In this document: positions 51,909-61,610 of the stretch, piece after piece
Layout of the letters: every line of letters starts with the position of its first letter
Numbering within the stretch: the stretch's first letter is position 1
Source: VXOZ01 sp965220045
GTDB lineage: Bacteria; Chloroflexota; UBA11872; VXOZ01
Direction of reading: 5' to 3'
Length of the DNA: 64,000 nt
Assembly: GCA_965220045.1 (NCBI GenBank)
Contig: OZ244803.1
Coordinates: 1,178,001 to 1,242,000 of the forward strand
Position numbers and translations under genes: made by a program
Notes under the pieces: model-generated
Databases searched by the model: none
Told to the model about the DNA's origin: nothing
Seen by the model: the letters and a program-made list of their open reading frames with translations, nothing else

Positions 51909-52937
51909 ATGGGTGAAAATGGCGTGAGAGATCTCACGATCATTGGTGGGGGACCCACCGGACTATTCGGGCTGTTCTATGCGGGTGTGCGCCACCTCGA
52001 CACGCAGCTAGTAGAAGCGATGGATGAAATAGGCGGCGCCCTTTCCGCGCTCTATGCCGAAAAATACGTCTATGATATGGCCGGATTTCCGGCGATACTG
52101 GCAAAAGACCTCGTCGCGGCTATGTACGAGCAGGCCGACCAGTGGAAGTATCCGATCCATCTATCCCAAAAGATTTTAGACTTTGAGGAGCAAGACGACC
52201 ACTACGTTCTGCGGTCGGAGAGCGGGGAAGAGTTCAAGAGCAAGACGGTGCTCATCGCCAACGGCAACGGCGCCTTCGCGCCGCGTAAACTGAGGCTTGA
52301 AGGTGTCGAAGAGTTTGAGGATACGCAGATCTTCTACACGGTCAAGAATATGGACACGTTCCGCGATAAGCGCGTGTTGGTCATCGGCGGCGGCGATTCC
52401 GCCCTGGACTGGGCACTGGCGCTTGAGAAGGTCTGCAAGATGGTCACGCTTATTCACCGCCTCCCGGTGTGGCAAGCGCACGAGGCCACCGTCCGCCAAC
52501 TGATAATGTCGGAAGTTGACGTGCACTTTCCGCGGCACGAGGCCAGTCAACTGCACGTAACGGATGGTAAACTTACCGGCGTTACCATCATGAATCTCGT
52601 GTCGAAAGAGACCTTCGACCTAGAGGTAGATGTCATCCTCATCTGTATTGGGTTTCTGATGGACACAGGGGTCATACGCAAGTGGGGTGTGGAATTGGAA
52701 GGCAAGAAGGGCATAAAGGTGGACCCCGCGACCATGGTGACCAGTCGACCCGGCGTTTACGCGGCGGGTGACATTTCTGCCTATGAGGGCAAGATCAACC
52801 TCATCGCGTGTGGCGCTTCCGAAGCGGCAATGGCAGTAAATCAGGCGGTACGGTATATTAACCCCGACGCGCGACTGGCTCCGGGTCACAGCAGCGATAT
52901 GGACATCTTTACGAAACGCGACAATCCGGAGAAGTAA
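51909..52937 (+). CDS. Ferredoxin--NADP reductase, thioredoxin-reductase-like (YumC type)
   Basis: The 342-aa flavoprotein has FAD motif LTIIGGGPTGLFGLFYAG at the N-terminus and NADPH motif VLVIGGGDSALDWALAL near residue 155. TRPGVYAAGDISAYEGKINLIACG (AAGDI and KINLI) is present near the end. It lacks the CxxC pair of thioredoxin reductase, as type 2 ferredoxin-NADP reductases do. It has its own ATG with AGGAG upstream, 113 bases after glcF. Position between glcF and nuoEF suggests a role in moving electrons among ferredoxin and NAD(P). Confidence 0.92.
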   Translation: MGENGVRDLTIIGGGPTGLFGLFYAGVRHLDTQLVEAMDEIGGALSALYAEKYVYDMAGFPAILAKDLVAAMYEQADQWKYPIHLSQKILDFEEQDDHYVLRSESGEEFKSKTVLIANGNGAFAPRKLRLEGVEEFEDTQIFYTVKNMDTFRDKRVLVIGGGDSALDWALALEKVCKMVTLIHRLPVWQAHEATVRQLIMSEVDVHFPRHEASQLHVTDGKLTGVTIMNLVSKETFDLEVDVILICIGFLMDTGVIRKWGVELEGKKGIKVDPATMVTSRPGVYAAGDISAYEGKINLIACGASEAAMAVNQAVRYINPDARLAPGHSSDMDIFTKRDNPEK

Positions 52938-52970
52938 CCGCTACCACAAGCCCATCGCGGAGGTACGTCA

Positions 52971-53465
52971 TTGGCCACACAATCCGGTGAAGTAGAGAGC
53001 GCGGAGGCCGCCAAGTTTGCGGCGCTACAGCGTGAAATTGCAGAGTGCCGCCAGGAACCCGGTACGACACTCGATATGCTCCACGCTGTGCAACGCCAGT
53101 TCGGCTACTTGGAACCAGAAGCCGTAGGGTTGGTGGCAGACGCGATCGGCTTGACCAAAGCGCAGCTCTACGGGGTTGCGACCTTCTATACAATGTTCTT
53201 CTTTGAGCCTAAGCCGCCGGTGATTGCGCGGGTGTGCGTCAACCTTTCATGTCACCTGCGCGGTGCGCAAGACATACTGCACACGCTGGAAGCGGCTGCC
53301 AAAGAACAGCCGCATGCATTCGAGGTAGAAGAGGTTATGTGCTTGGGTCTCTGCGAGCAGGCTCCGGCCCTTTTGGTCAACGAGGTTGCCGTGGGCGACG
53401 CGTCCGCAGCGGAAGCGCTTGCGAGGGTCCAGGCAAAAGCGGCAGAATTCGGGGACAGTAGTTAG
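52971..53465 (+). CDS. nuoE: NADH-quinone oxidoreductase subunit E-like protein (2Fe-2S)
   Basis: The 164-aa protein has the NuoE/HoxE thioredoxin-fold ferredoxin, with 2Fe-2S ligands in RVCVNLSCHLRGAQ and VMCLGLCEQAPALLVN. A helical N-terminal bundle contains TTLDMLHAVQRQFGYL and LYGVATFYTMF. The start is TTG with GGAGG eight bases upstream. It lies 33 bases after the FNR gene and 39 before nuoF. Complex I subunits G, A-D and H-N do not follow, so it probably works in a soluble NADH-oxidising or NAD-reducing module. Confidence 0.93.
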   Translation: MATQSGEVESAEAAKFAALQREIAECRQEPGTTLDMLHAVQRQFGYLEPEAVGLVADAIGLTKAQLYGVATFYTMFFFEPKPPVIARVCVNLSCHLRGAQDILHTLEAAAKEQPHAFEVEEVMCLGLCEQAPALLVNEVAVGDASAAEALARVQAKAAEFGDSS

Positions 53466-53504
53466 AGCGCATTTGTAGCCCGCCGACCGCGAGGAGCGTC
53501 AGGC

Positions 53505-54860
53505 ATGGAACAGGTCTGTTTGCGGCGAATTCACAACGAGAATTCCCAGGACATCGAGTCGTACATGGCGCACGACGGCTATGCTGCGCTGCGTAAGGCG
53601 CTGACCGAGATGACTCCCGAGGCCGTGCACGAGGAGGTGCGCGCATCCAATATGGGCGGCCGTGGCGGAGCGGGCTTTCCTACCGCGATGAAGTGGAATT
53701 TCCTGGTGGGTGCTCGGGGAGAACCCAAGTATGTGCTCTGCAATTTTGATGAGAGCGAGCCGGGCACGTTTTCTAACCGCATCATTGGCGAAGAAGACCC
53801 TCACCTCCTCATCGAGGGCTGTGCATTGGCGGCCTATGCCACCGGCTGTTCCATCATCTTCATCTACATTCGCGGTGAATACTTCCTGGCGTACGAACGG
53901 GTAAAGCACGCCATCCAGCAGGCGTATGAGCGCGGTTTCTTAGGACAGAACATCCTTGGTTCGGACTTCTCCGTGGAACTCTACCTGCGGCGCGGCGCCG
54001 GCGCGTATATTTGCGGTGAAGAGACCGCCATCATGAACTCCCTTGAGGGCAAGCGCGGTTATCCGCGTGCGCGGCCGCCCTTCCCGGCCAATGAGGGGCT
54101 GTTTGGTAAACCGACGCTGATCAACAACGTGGAGACGCTCTCAAACTTGCCTGACATCGTCCTCAATGGCGGTGAGTGGTGGAGCAACTTGGGCGTCAAT
54201 GAGGGCGCGGGGTTGAACATCTACTGCCTTTCCGGCCACGTGGAGCGCCCCGGCGCTTACGAATTGCCGATGGGCACCACGGCGCGTGAACTGATTTACG
54301 AGCATGGCGGCGGGGTGTGGCAGGGCCGCGAGCTCAAGGCCTGGAAACCCGGTGGGGCCTCCAGCGCCATCTTGCCGGCCGATATGATCGACCTCGTCCT
54401 TGACTTCAAACCGGTACAGGCAGCCGGTACCATCCTTGGGACGGCGGGCGTTATCGTGATGGACGACCGGACCTGTGTCGTCGACGCGGCGATACGGGAC
54501 GCGACGTTCTTTGAAGAAGAGTCGTGCGGCTTCTGCTTCCCCTGCCGCGACGGCACCCGTGTCTTGCGCATGCTCCTGGAGCGCGTCCGTCACGGCGTGG
54601 CAGCTCCCGATACCATGGACCTCATCGAGCATGCCTCCACCGACATGATGGGCGCTTCCTTCTGTGGCCTCGGGCAATTCGCGCCTTGGCCCGTGGTGAG
54701 CACAGTGCGAAACTTCCCCCAGGAGTACCTGGCGCACATCTTAGAAAAGACGTGCCCGGCCGGCGTCTGCCCCATGGATGGCGCGGAGCCCGACGAGCAC
54801 GTCGACCGCCGCACGTTGCAGGAATTGCTCGTGGCGCAAAAAGGCGGCGTGCTGGCGTAG
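53505..54860 (+). CDS. nuoF: NADH-quinone oxidoreductase subunit F-like protein (FMN, NADH-binding)
   Basis: The 451-aa protein has the NADH site GRGGAGFPTAMKW near residue 50, the FMN region GAGAYICGEETAIMNSLEG near 165, and SLBB-type LSGHVERPGAYELP. The 4Fe-4S cluster cysteines are CGFCFPC near 345 and CGLGQFAPWPV near 385. Length is that of normal NuoF, with no fused NuoE or ferredoxin domain. With nuoE it forms a complete diaphorase unit that transfers electrons between NADH and an Fe-S protein. It is the last gene of the plus-strand redox series. Confidence 0.94.
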   Translation: MEQVCLRRIHNENSQDIESYMAHDGYAALRKALTEMTPEAVHEEVRASNMGGRGGAGFPTAMKWNFLVGARGEPKYVLCNFDESEPGTFSNRIIGEEDPHLLIEGCALAAYATGCSIIFIYIRGEYFLAYERVKHAIQQAYERGFLGQNILGSDFSVELYLRRGAGAYICGEETAIMNSLEGKRGYPRARPPFPANEGLFGKPTLINNVETLSNLPDIVLNGGEWWSNLGVNEGAGLNIYCLSGHVERPGAYELPMGTTARELIYEHGGGVWQGRELKAWKPGGASSAILPADMIDLVLDFKPVQAAGTILGTAGVIVMDDRTCVVDAAIRDATFFEEESCGFCFPCRDGTRVLRMLLERVRHGVAAPDTMDLIEHASTDMMGASFCGLGQFAPWPVVSTVRNFPQEYLAHILEKTCPAGVCPMDGAEPDEHVDRRTLQELLVAQKGGVLA

Positions 54861-55049
54861 CCCAGCCTCGGGCTCACGCAATTGGCTGCCGACACCCAAA
54901 CCAATTACCTTGTCCCTTTAGGCTCTACAGCCCGGTCCCTGCTGGGGTGCTACGGCATACACTCATCCATACAATCCTGCTTGGAGTAGCTTCCCCTCCG
55001 TGGTCAATCTCGCCGGCGCTGGCGATTGCCTTGCCGAAGCCTAAGGATA

Positions 55050-56306
55050 CTACTCTCCGGGGTAGACCCTGGGCACTTTCAGGATCAGGGCCGCGCTGAG
55101 CGCAAAGAATCCCGCCATCATGAGGAAAACGGCGGTGTAGCCCAAGAGCGGCTGGATGCCGTTGAAGGTGTCGAGCACAATGCCGGCACTCAGGCTGGCA
55201 AGCGCGTCGCCGCCGCCGGTGGCGAGATTTGTCAGACCCATATAGAGTCCGGGTGCTCTGGGATCGGGTATGAGGTCGATCGCCAAGGCCCAATCGGCCA
55301 CAATGAAAATCCCCACCGCTGCGCCCAACAAGGCAAAACCGACAAGAAGCGTTGGGAAGTTCTCCGTCAAGAGCAGGACCAATGACGCAACGACCCCCAC
55401 ACCGCAGGCGGCAAAAATCAACTTCCGCCGGTCGGTTCGGTCGGATATCCAACCGGCCGGCACCGTGAAGGCACCTGCCACCACAAGGAGGACTCCGAGC
55501 GCTATGGTGACGGATAGTCCTGCATTCTCGACGATGCCCAGCCGTTCGCGCACGAAGAACAGGAGAATCTGGTCCGCCGCGAGCAGACCCATAAAGAAGA
55601 ACAAGCGCGAAAAAAGAATCCACGCAAAGCCCGGTCTTGATCTTAGCTCGGCAACGCGCGCCCGGAATTCGCTCGCAATACCGGAGAACTCCGGCTTCTC
55701 CGCCAGGGGCTCCTCGCGGATACTCCAGGCTGAAACCACGGCTACTCCTGCCAGCACGGCGGCGGCAACGAAGAGGTAGGAGCCGGGCTGACCGCGGTCG
55801 AGGAACTGACCCGCGACGAGGGCACCCAGTAAGATGCCAAGATAGTTGGCGAGGCCAAAGAAGCCGGAAGCACGTCCGCGTTGCTTCTGCGGCACCAAGT
55901 CGGGAATGATGCCTTGATACGGCCCGTGCGCGCTATTTGACGACACTTGCAGCAATATGACGACCGCGAACAGCAAGGCATAGGTGCTCACGGCCGCCAT
56001 CAAAAGCAAGAAAAGGGCGCTTGCAAGCGAACCGATAAGCATGAATGGTCTGCGGCGTCCCCAGCGGGCGGTCGTTCTATCGCTCACGCCGCCCATCACC
56101 GGCTGAACTACTATGGCGACGACGAGACCGACCGAGACCAGAAGTCCGAGAAAGGTGCCCTTCTGCGCCGAGCCGACGAGAGTCTCCACACGATCGGGGA
56201 GGTAGACGACATTCAGTCCGCCCCAGATCGTGGAAAGGCCTAGCCAAAAGAGGCTGATCCGGGCCAGATAGAAGGTGGATACGCTTTTTCGGATGCCCTG
56301 CGTCAA
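55050..56306 (-). CDS. MFS transporter
   Basis: The 418-aa membrane protein has about twelve helices. The loop 2-3 motif A is VMGGVSDRTTARWGRRRPFM, and the equivalent in the second half is GWISDRTDRRKLIF. The pattern resembles sugar- or sucrose-type (SweetS/GPH-like) and general MFS carriers; the substrate is unknown. It has a long central loop near residue 205. It is at the end of the minus-strand catabolic series, so it may import or export a product of those enzymes. Confidence 0.9.
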   Translation of the reverse strand: MTQGIRKSVSTFYLARISLFWLGLSTIWGGLNVVYLPDRVETLVGSAQKGTFLGLLVSVGLVVAIVVQPVMGGVSDRTTARWGRRRPFMLIGSLASALFLLLMAAVSTYALLFAVVILLQVSSNSAHGPYQGIIPDLVPQKQRGRASGFFGLANYLGILLGALVAGQFLDRGQPGSYLFVAAAVLAGVAVVSAWSIREEPLAEKPEFSGIASEFRARVAELRSRPGFAWILFSRLFFFMGLLAADQILLFFVRERLGIVENAGLSVTIALGVLLVVAGAFTVPAGWISDRTDRRKLIFAACGVGVVASLVLLLTENFPTLLVGFALLGAAVGIFIVADWALAIDLIPDPRAPGLYMGLTNLATGGGDALASLSAGIVLDTFNGIQPLLGYTAVFLMMAGFFALSAALILKVPRVYPGE

Positions 56307-56465
56307 AGAAGACCCTTCATCGCATTCAGTCGTTTGCGCGTCTTGCTCAGCGGGACGAGGCAGTTGCCTTTCTCGCCCAATCAGCTCTTGCCATTAGCCA
56401 TTTGGCAGTTCGCCGTATCACGTCCGGCCACTTGTTGAGGAGGCGGTCCAATCTCTACTCGCCGG

Positions 56466-57101
56466 CTACTCTCGACGATCTTGCAGCAGTTTTCCTCCTC
56501 TGTAAAAGAGGTAGCAGGCGCCGATTTGTATTAGATGATACACGTCATTGTGATTGAAGTGGCGGTGAAACGATAGTTTCCGTTGCTGAACGAGTGCAGC
56601 CAGCAGCGAAATCGCCACGCCACTCAGAGTGAAGCGTGAGCTTGCTCCCCTCTTGCTCACACTTGCGGGAGCATGAAGGGCGACGACCCCCGCCATCGCG
56701 GAGCCGTAGTCGATGATTACGTACAAGAACCTGTCGTGGGACTTCATCCACGCGCAATAAGCCAGCAGTTTTGCCACTGTGGCGGCGATCCACCAACGCT
56801 TGCGCGGTTGCGTGGAAGTGGCAAAGGCGGCACTCGCCAGCATGCTCGCACTCGTGAACCCCGTGGCGAGAGTAGTTCCTTTCCACAGCTTGCGCCGGGT
56901 CGAGGGTGACTGGTCTCCCACGGCATGGGAAATACCGCCCAGCACTGCTGCAAGTGCGGCTGCGAAAAACCCGAGGCCCGACAGCAACTGGGAAGTCTGG
57001 CGCTGCGCTTTTCCTTGCCGCAGCAGAGCAAAGCCCCAGTGTGCGTTACACATGCCAAGCACGAGATCCGTGAGGACTGTCATGGGTTCGTGGATTCTCA
57101 A
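56466..57101 (-). CDS. Seven-helix membrane protein of unknown function
   Basis: The 211-aa protein has about seven predicted helices. Polar residues lie in helices at VLGGISHAVGD (about residue 55), VIIDYGSAMAGVV (about 127) and HFNHNDVYHLIQIGACYLFY (about 180). The ordered Ser/His, Asp and His-rich motifs resemble the metal-site pattern of the CREST superfamily of alkaline ceramidases and PAQR receptors, and also DUF6962-like proteins. Both are tentative. It lies between the MFS and FAD oxidoreductase genes, with gaps of about 160 and 220 bases. Confidence 0.7.
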   Translation of the reverse strand: MRIHEPMTVLTDLVLGMCNAHWGFALLRQGKAQRQTSQLLSGLGFFAAALAAVLGGISHAVGDQSPSTRRKLWKGTTLATGFTSASMLASAAFATSTQPRKRWWIAATVAKLLAYCAWMKSHDRFLYVIIDYGSAMAGVVALHAPASVSKRGASSRFTLSGVAISLLAALVQQRKLSFHRHFNHNDVYHLIQIGACYLFYRGGKLLQDRRE

Positions 57102-57320
57102 GTGGTGACCCCCCCTGCGCGAATACGTCTACACACAACCATGACTTGCAGTTGCCCGCTACAGCCACTTAAGGTGCAATGCTAAAGAAAAACCGCTGCC
57201 TGGATGCAAAGTGCAAGGCGATATCGCGGCGGCCGGGAAGATGCGAGAGAATGTGAACAAGAAACTTGCACTGAGACAAATGTCGTCTCATTCGCTGTCC
57301 TCACCTCACAGCGGCTGCCC

Positions 57321-58727
57321 TTAGCCAATGGCGTCAGCGAACATCGCCGCGTAGTGGCGATTCCAGTCACTTTGCATGCGCTCGTCCGGGTCGTAGCGCC
57401 GCTTTTGGCGAATAAACTCGGGAAACTGCGGATAGCACTGCTCCACCTGCGCGCGGGTGGCGTGCTTGTGGTAGGTCAGATAGTAGCTGCCACCATGCTG
57501 TATGGCCCGGTCGATGAGGCGGCGAAATGCTGCCGCCGCAGCGTCTTGGCCCTCCGGCGTATGAGAAACATGAAGATTGAAGATGATACAGGCAAAACTT
57601 TCGCGTGCCCACGCCAAGAAGGACTCGTCATCACGTTCCACAAGACGAATCGTGCCATAGACGACCTCGGTACCGTGCTCTTGAAAGTCCTCCCGGACCT
57701 GATGCATGAAGGGCGCCAAAGATGGCCGCGGCACATAGACTTCAGTGATCACTTCAGTCGCCGGCGCGGCGGCGCCGAGGTATTGGTCGAGCGCGCGGTG
57801 GTAGTTCTCCTCGTAATATCCCAGTTGATGCAAGTCCGACCAGTAGACCTGTCCGTCCGTTGACAGGTAGTGGGCGACGTATTCCTCGAAGGCTTGCGGT
57901 TTGTTGGCATGGGCGTAGAGAATTAGACGCCGCCAATCGTCAACCGTCAGCTCCCTCTGGTTCTCTGGAATAGGCGTATCCGTCGCAACGGGCTGATAGC
58001 AAGAAAAGACCCCTCGCGTCAGGAAGTTGGCAGAGGAGTCATCTATCGAATATTGATAGTCGCCATAGAGGAATCCATCTTCAATACGTTGCTCGAACGC
58101 CGGCATGAGTTCTTCTATGTTGAAGACAGTGACGGCGCGCCGCAGCTTCTGCCGGGGGGCAAGGCGGAGTGTGACACTATAGACCACGCCGAAAAGCCCA
58201 TAGCCGCCGATGGCCAAGCGAAACAACTCGGGGTTCTCTTGGCGGCTGCAGTGCCGCACGGCGCCGGTGGGGTCAACGAGGACGAACGACTCGACATCAC
58301 CGATGATCGGCCGCATGCGCAGGCCGCGGCCGTGGATATTTGCCGCCAGCGCGCCGCCGATGCTCATGCGGTCGCCGCCGGTCTGCTTCTGCGCAATCGC
58401 CCACTGCGGTGCGCCCTCACGGTCGACCTGACGACAGGCGGCAATGAGTTCGGGCCAGTAGATGCCGGCCTCGACCGTGATCAAGCCGGCTTCTGCGTCG
58501 AAGGCCAACACCCGGTTCATGGGCACGGTGTCCAAGAGGACCGTGTCACTGCCGAACTGCTGCCCTCCCATCGCGTGCCGGCCGCCGGCGATGGAAAGAG
58601 ATTTTCCCTCGCTCTCTGCAGCGGCAAGGGCGGCCTGGATGGATTCCAGGGAGTCTACCGGTACGACCCGATCCACCGTGGTGGGATTGAGTTGCGAGTG
58701 AAGATCGTTAACGAAGACGCCAGGCAT
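57321..58727 (-). CDS. FAD-binding oxidoreductase (sugar-lactone-oxidase-like)
   Basis: The 468-aa protein has a PCMH-type FAD domain, with SIAGGRHAMGGQQFG near residue 48 carrying the usual flavin-attachment histidine position, and TVEAGIYWPELI. IHGRGLRMRPIIGDVESFVLV and GGYGLFGVVYSVTLRL follow. The C-terminal half resembles D-arabinono-lactone and related alditol oxidases (final RYDPDERMQSDW). The ATG at 58727 was chosen; a GTG at 58748 overlaps the M81 stop by four bases (GTGA) and is also possible. Substrate unknown. Confidence 0.88.
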   Translation of the reverse strand: MPGVFVNDLHSQLNPTTVDRVVPVDSLESIQAALAAAESEGKSLSIAGGRHAMGGQQFGSDTVLLDTVPMNRVLAFDAEAGLITVEAGIYWPELIAACRQVDREGAPQWAIAQKQTGGDRMSIGGALAANIHGRGLRMRPIIGDVESFVLVDPTGAVRHCSRQENPELFRLAIGGYGLFGVVYSVTLRLAPRQKLRRAVTVFNIEELMPAFEQRIEDGFLYGDYQYSIDDSSANFLTRGVFSCYQPVATDTPIPENQRELTVDDWRRLILYAHANKPQAFEEYVAHYLSTDGQVYWSDLHQLGYYEENYHRALDQYLGAAAPATEVITEVYVPRPSLAPFMHQVREDFQEHGTEVVYGTIRLVERDDESFLAWARESFACIIFNLHVSHTPEGQDAAAAAFRRLIDRAIQHGGSYYLTYHKHATRAQVEQCYPQFPEFIRQKRRYDPDERMQSDWNRHYAAMFADAIG

Positions 58728-58744
58728 TGCGGTCTCTTCTCCTC

Positions 58745-60253
58745 TCACTGGCTGCCGCGCAGCAGCGTGGGGATGAAGTCAGGAATCTCATCTACCAATG
58801 GAAAATAGGGGCGGGGCACGTTGTGGTACGTGAAGTGCTTGAGCGTCGGCGGCGTGGCCCCCGGCGTATCGAGAATGAACTCGCCTTTCGCAATGTCATT
58901 GAACGTTTGGCGATAGTTCATTGGGTTCTTGGCCACGATGAATTTCGCGCCCTCGATGTCCATGTTCAGCGCGCGAAATTGCTCGTCGCGCCACTCGTAC
59001 GTGCCATACGTCGTGATCAGGATCTGGACGCTGCCGCACTCCAGCACGGCCGAAGGTCCCATTTCCGCCCACTCATGGGCCCAGATGCCGCCGGTGTACT
59101 GAAAGTTGCCGTCGCTCACCGTTCTCACGGTGCCGGACAGGGATAGAGGACTGCCCCACTGGGGATCGACTTTGTGCCCCAGAGTAACTGTCGCCGTCTT
59201 GCCCACACCGGCTTCGAGGCACTGTGCTGCCGCTTCCGGGTCGACCACCGGAATGATGGCAAAACCCTCACTGAGGTTTTGCAGGGCGGGAAGCGTAGCC
59301 ACGCTGTCCCCGGCCGCGCCGCCGCCCACACAGTCAGCGCATTCGACCAGGACTACGGGGCCGCCAGGGATCTTCAGGCCCTCGCGGACTGCGTCTTCAG
59401 GCGTCAAGGTATCCGGATCCAGCGCAAAGCGCTTTTCCCACATGAGGTTCGCGACTTGGTTTGCCAGAGTTGCGGCGAGCTCTTCATCCCCGTCTGTGAT
59501 TACCAAACCGCCTCCGCCCATTTCCGCCACATCAAGAGTCGCGTGGGCGTGGAACGCGCTGGTGGAAAGAATACCCGGCTGCTCTTCAAATGACTTTGCC
59601 AAACGCATCACGTCGGCAAAGGGACCCTCGCCCACGGTGCTCGCGTTGATGGCGCTGGTGAGTATGGGCACTTTCGCCATGGCCATAGCCGGCTGGTGGG
59701 CGCCGTCCAGGGTACCGAGGAGCAGACTAGCGCCGCGCACACCCGTGGAAAAGGGATCAACGTGGGGATACGTCTCCCAGGCAACCAGTCCGTCCGCATG
59801 GCGCATCATCTGGGTCGTGACATTGGCATGCAGGTCAAGGGTGCCGACAACCGGCACATCCGGCCCCACGATGGCGCGGGTCGCACCAATGAGATCGCCC
59901 TCTACGTCACCGATCTCCGTGGTAACCGCCGCGCCGTGAAGCGCTAGGAGAACGCCATCTACGGGCAGAGCTCCGGTTAGATCTTCCAGGAGGTCCGCTT
60001 TCAGTTGCGCGTAACACTCCTGCGCAATCGGGCCGCCGGGATAGGCGCTCGCTACGACAAGGGGCACAATGCCGGCGTTCCGTTCGCGCAAGGTATGCAG
60101 CATGCCGCCAACGGCGCCGCCTTCAATTGACATAACATCCTGGCCGCGCGCGAGTTGGCTGCGGGCGAACTCGGCGTGCTCGATGAGCTTACCGCCGAAT
60201 TGATTGCACTCGGTCAAGATCGAGCCGACAGCTACCCGGTGTGGTCTTTCCAT
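58745..60253 (-). CDS. M81 family metallopeptidase (MlrC-like)
   Basis: The 502-aa protein has the family features VAVGSILTECNQF at the N-terminus and LLALHGAAVTTEIGDVEGDL. The zinc-site motif is GTLDLHANVTTQMM, with YPHVD, and the C-terminal CADCVGGGAAGDS (most relatives have DNPGGG-type). MlrC takes part in microcystin breakdown by cleaving linear peptides, but most M81 proteins have no known substrate. It is 54 bases after the threonine-synthase-like gene and is followed at once by the FAD oxidoreductase. Confidence 0.92.
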   Translation of the reverse strand: MERPHRVAVGSILTECNQFGGKLIEHAEFARSQLARGQDVMSIEGGAVGGMLHTLRERNAGIVPLVVASAYPGGPIAQECYAQLKADLLEDLTGALPVDGVLLALHGAAVTTEIGDVEGDLIGATRAIVGPDVPVVGTLDLHANVTTQMMRHADGLVAWETYPHVDPFSTGVRGASLLLGTLDGAHQPAMAMAKVPILTSAINASTVGEGPFADVMRLAKSFEEQPGILSTSAFHAHATLDVAEMGGGGLVITDGDEELAATLANQVANLMWEKRFALDPDTLTPEDAVREGLKIPGGPVVLVECADCVGGGAAGDSVATLPALQNLSEGFAIIPVVDPEAAAQCLEAGVGKTATVTLGHKVDPQWGSPLSLSGTVRTVSDGNFQYTGGIWAHEWAEMGPSAVLECGSVQILITTYGTYEWRDEQFRALNMDIEGAKFIVAKNPMNYRQTFNDIAKGEFILDTPGATPPTLKHFTYHNVPRPYFPLVDEIPDFIPTLLRGSQ

Positions 60254-60306
60254 AGAGTCGTCTCCGAATGTGCGAAGTCGTCGGTTGCGCTAATTCTCCA
60301 AACGTG

Positions 60307-61572
60307 TCACAGTTCCATGACGTCCGCCAGCGCGGCGATACTTGGCTCCTCCAGGTGCGGCGCGGCCGGCGCGACGTGATTGATGACGTCAGGCCACTTT
60401 ACGCCGGAGCCCGTGATGACACAGACTACGGTCTCACCCGGCTTAAAATATCCCTCGCCATGCAACCTGACAAGGCTGGCGACAGTGGCCAGCGAGGCAC
60501 TCTCGAAGAAGAATCCTCTGCCTGCCATTCGCTGAATAGCCTGGCGCAACTCGTATTCCGTTACCGCTGTTGCCGTGCCACCGGAATCATACACGACACG
60601 GAGGGCATGCACGCCGCAGCGGCCTTCGATGATGGACGTGGCCAACGAGTCCGGCTCCGGTTGCACTTCGATTTCTTGGCTGTCACGTGTCAGCGCATGG
60701 AGCAGCGGGTGCGTGGCCTCGGTTTGGCATCCCACCATGCGCGGTAGGCGGTCTATCAGACCCATGTCCCGCAGATCGTTCAATCCCCGCCAAACGCCGT
60801 AAAGGCTGTCGCCACCGCCGGTGGGCACGAGAACGGCATCCGGCGCTTTGCCGAGGGAACTCGCAATTTCATAGCCAATGGTCTTGTAGCCGGTGACGCC
60901 GTAGGGACTGGCGAGGGGATTCGGGTCGGAAGAGCCAACCGGTAGCCAGCCGTGGTCCTCGACCAGTTTCCGCATCATGCCGCCGATCTCTTTCTTCGGC
61001 ATGGTGACGACGTTGGCGCCGTGAATTTGCATCACCCGGCGCAGCAGCTCCGAGGACGTTGGGTACCCAATGATGAGCGCCCGCAGACCGGCGAGCGCGG
61101 CGTAAGCGGCCACGGCCTGACCGGCGTTGCCGGTGGATGACGCCACGACCTTGGTGTGGCCGAGGTGGCGCGCCATGGAGATGTTCACGGCGGCGTGACG
61201 GTCTTTAAACGACCAAGTGGGATTCATGGTCTCATTCTTGACATAAACATTGAGGCCAAGCTCTTCACTCAGGTCATCAAGGAACGTGAGCGGGGTGCCG
61301 CCTTCGTCAAGGCTCAGCGGGTCGTCCGCTGCGGGGAGCAGGTCGCCATAGCGCCAGATATTGTGTTGCGGCCCGGCGTCCCACGCTGCCTGAAAGCCGC
61401 CGGGAACTCCGTCAGCCAGTCGCACCTGGAAGTCCAGCGGTCCTTGCCGGCCGGCCGCAAAACAGCTTGGACAGCCAAACGTATAGGTCCCAATTGGAAA
61501 GCGCTCGTCACACCGTACGCACTGCAGCCATTGTCCGTCTGTTTCCACTGCCGTCACCCATTGCCCTTTCAT
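60307..61572 (-). CDS. Threonine-synthase-like PLP-dependent enzyme
   Basis: This is a fold-type II PLP enzyme of 421 aa. A short zinc-ribbon-like start (CVRCDERFP ... GCPSC, about 18-36) is followed by the PLP lysine in MNPTWSFKDRHAAVN near residue 120. ASSTGNAGQAVAAYAALAG (phosphate region) and VPTGGGDSLYGVWRG are present. It could be threonine synthase, but no homoserine pathway gene is near and the neighbours are catabolic, so a related lyase or beta-replacing enzyme is possible. It follows the CehA/McbA-type gene by 38 bases. Confidence 0.8.
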   Translation of the reverse strand: MKGQWVTAVETDGQWLQCVRCDERFPIGTYTFGCPSCFAAGRQGPLDFQVRLADGVPGGFQAAWDAGPQHNIWRYGDLLPAADDPLSLDEGGTPLTFLDDLSEELGLNVYVKNETMNPTWSFKDRHAAVNISMARHLGHTKVVASSTGNAGQAVAAYAALAGLRALIIGYPTSSELLRRVMQIHGANVVTMPKKEIGGMMRKLVEDHGWLPVGSSDPNPLASPYGVTGYKTIGYEIASSLGKAPDAVLVPTGGGDSLYGVWRGLNDLRDMGLIDRLPRMVGCQTEATHPLLHALTRDSQEIEVQPEPDSLATSIIEGRCGVHALRVVYDSGGTATAVTEYELRQAIQRMAGRGFFFESASLATVASLVRLHGEGYFKPGETVVCVITGSGVKWPDVINHVAPAAPHLEEPSIAALADVMEL

Positions 61573-61610
61573 GGATTGTCATTTTCAAGAGGATCCCTGC
61601 CCTAAAGATA

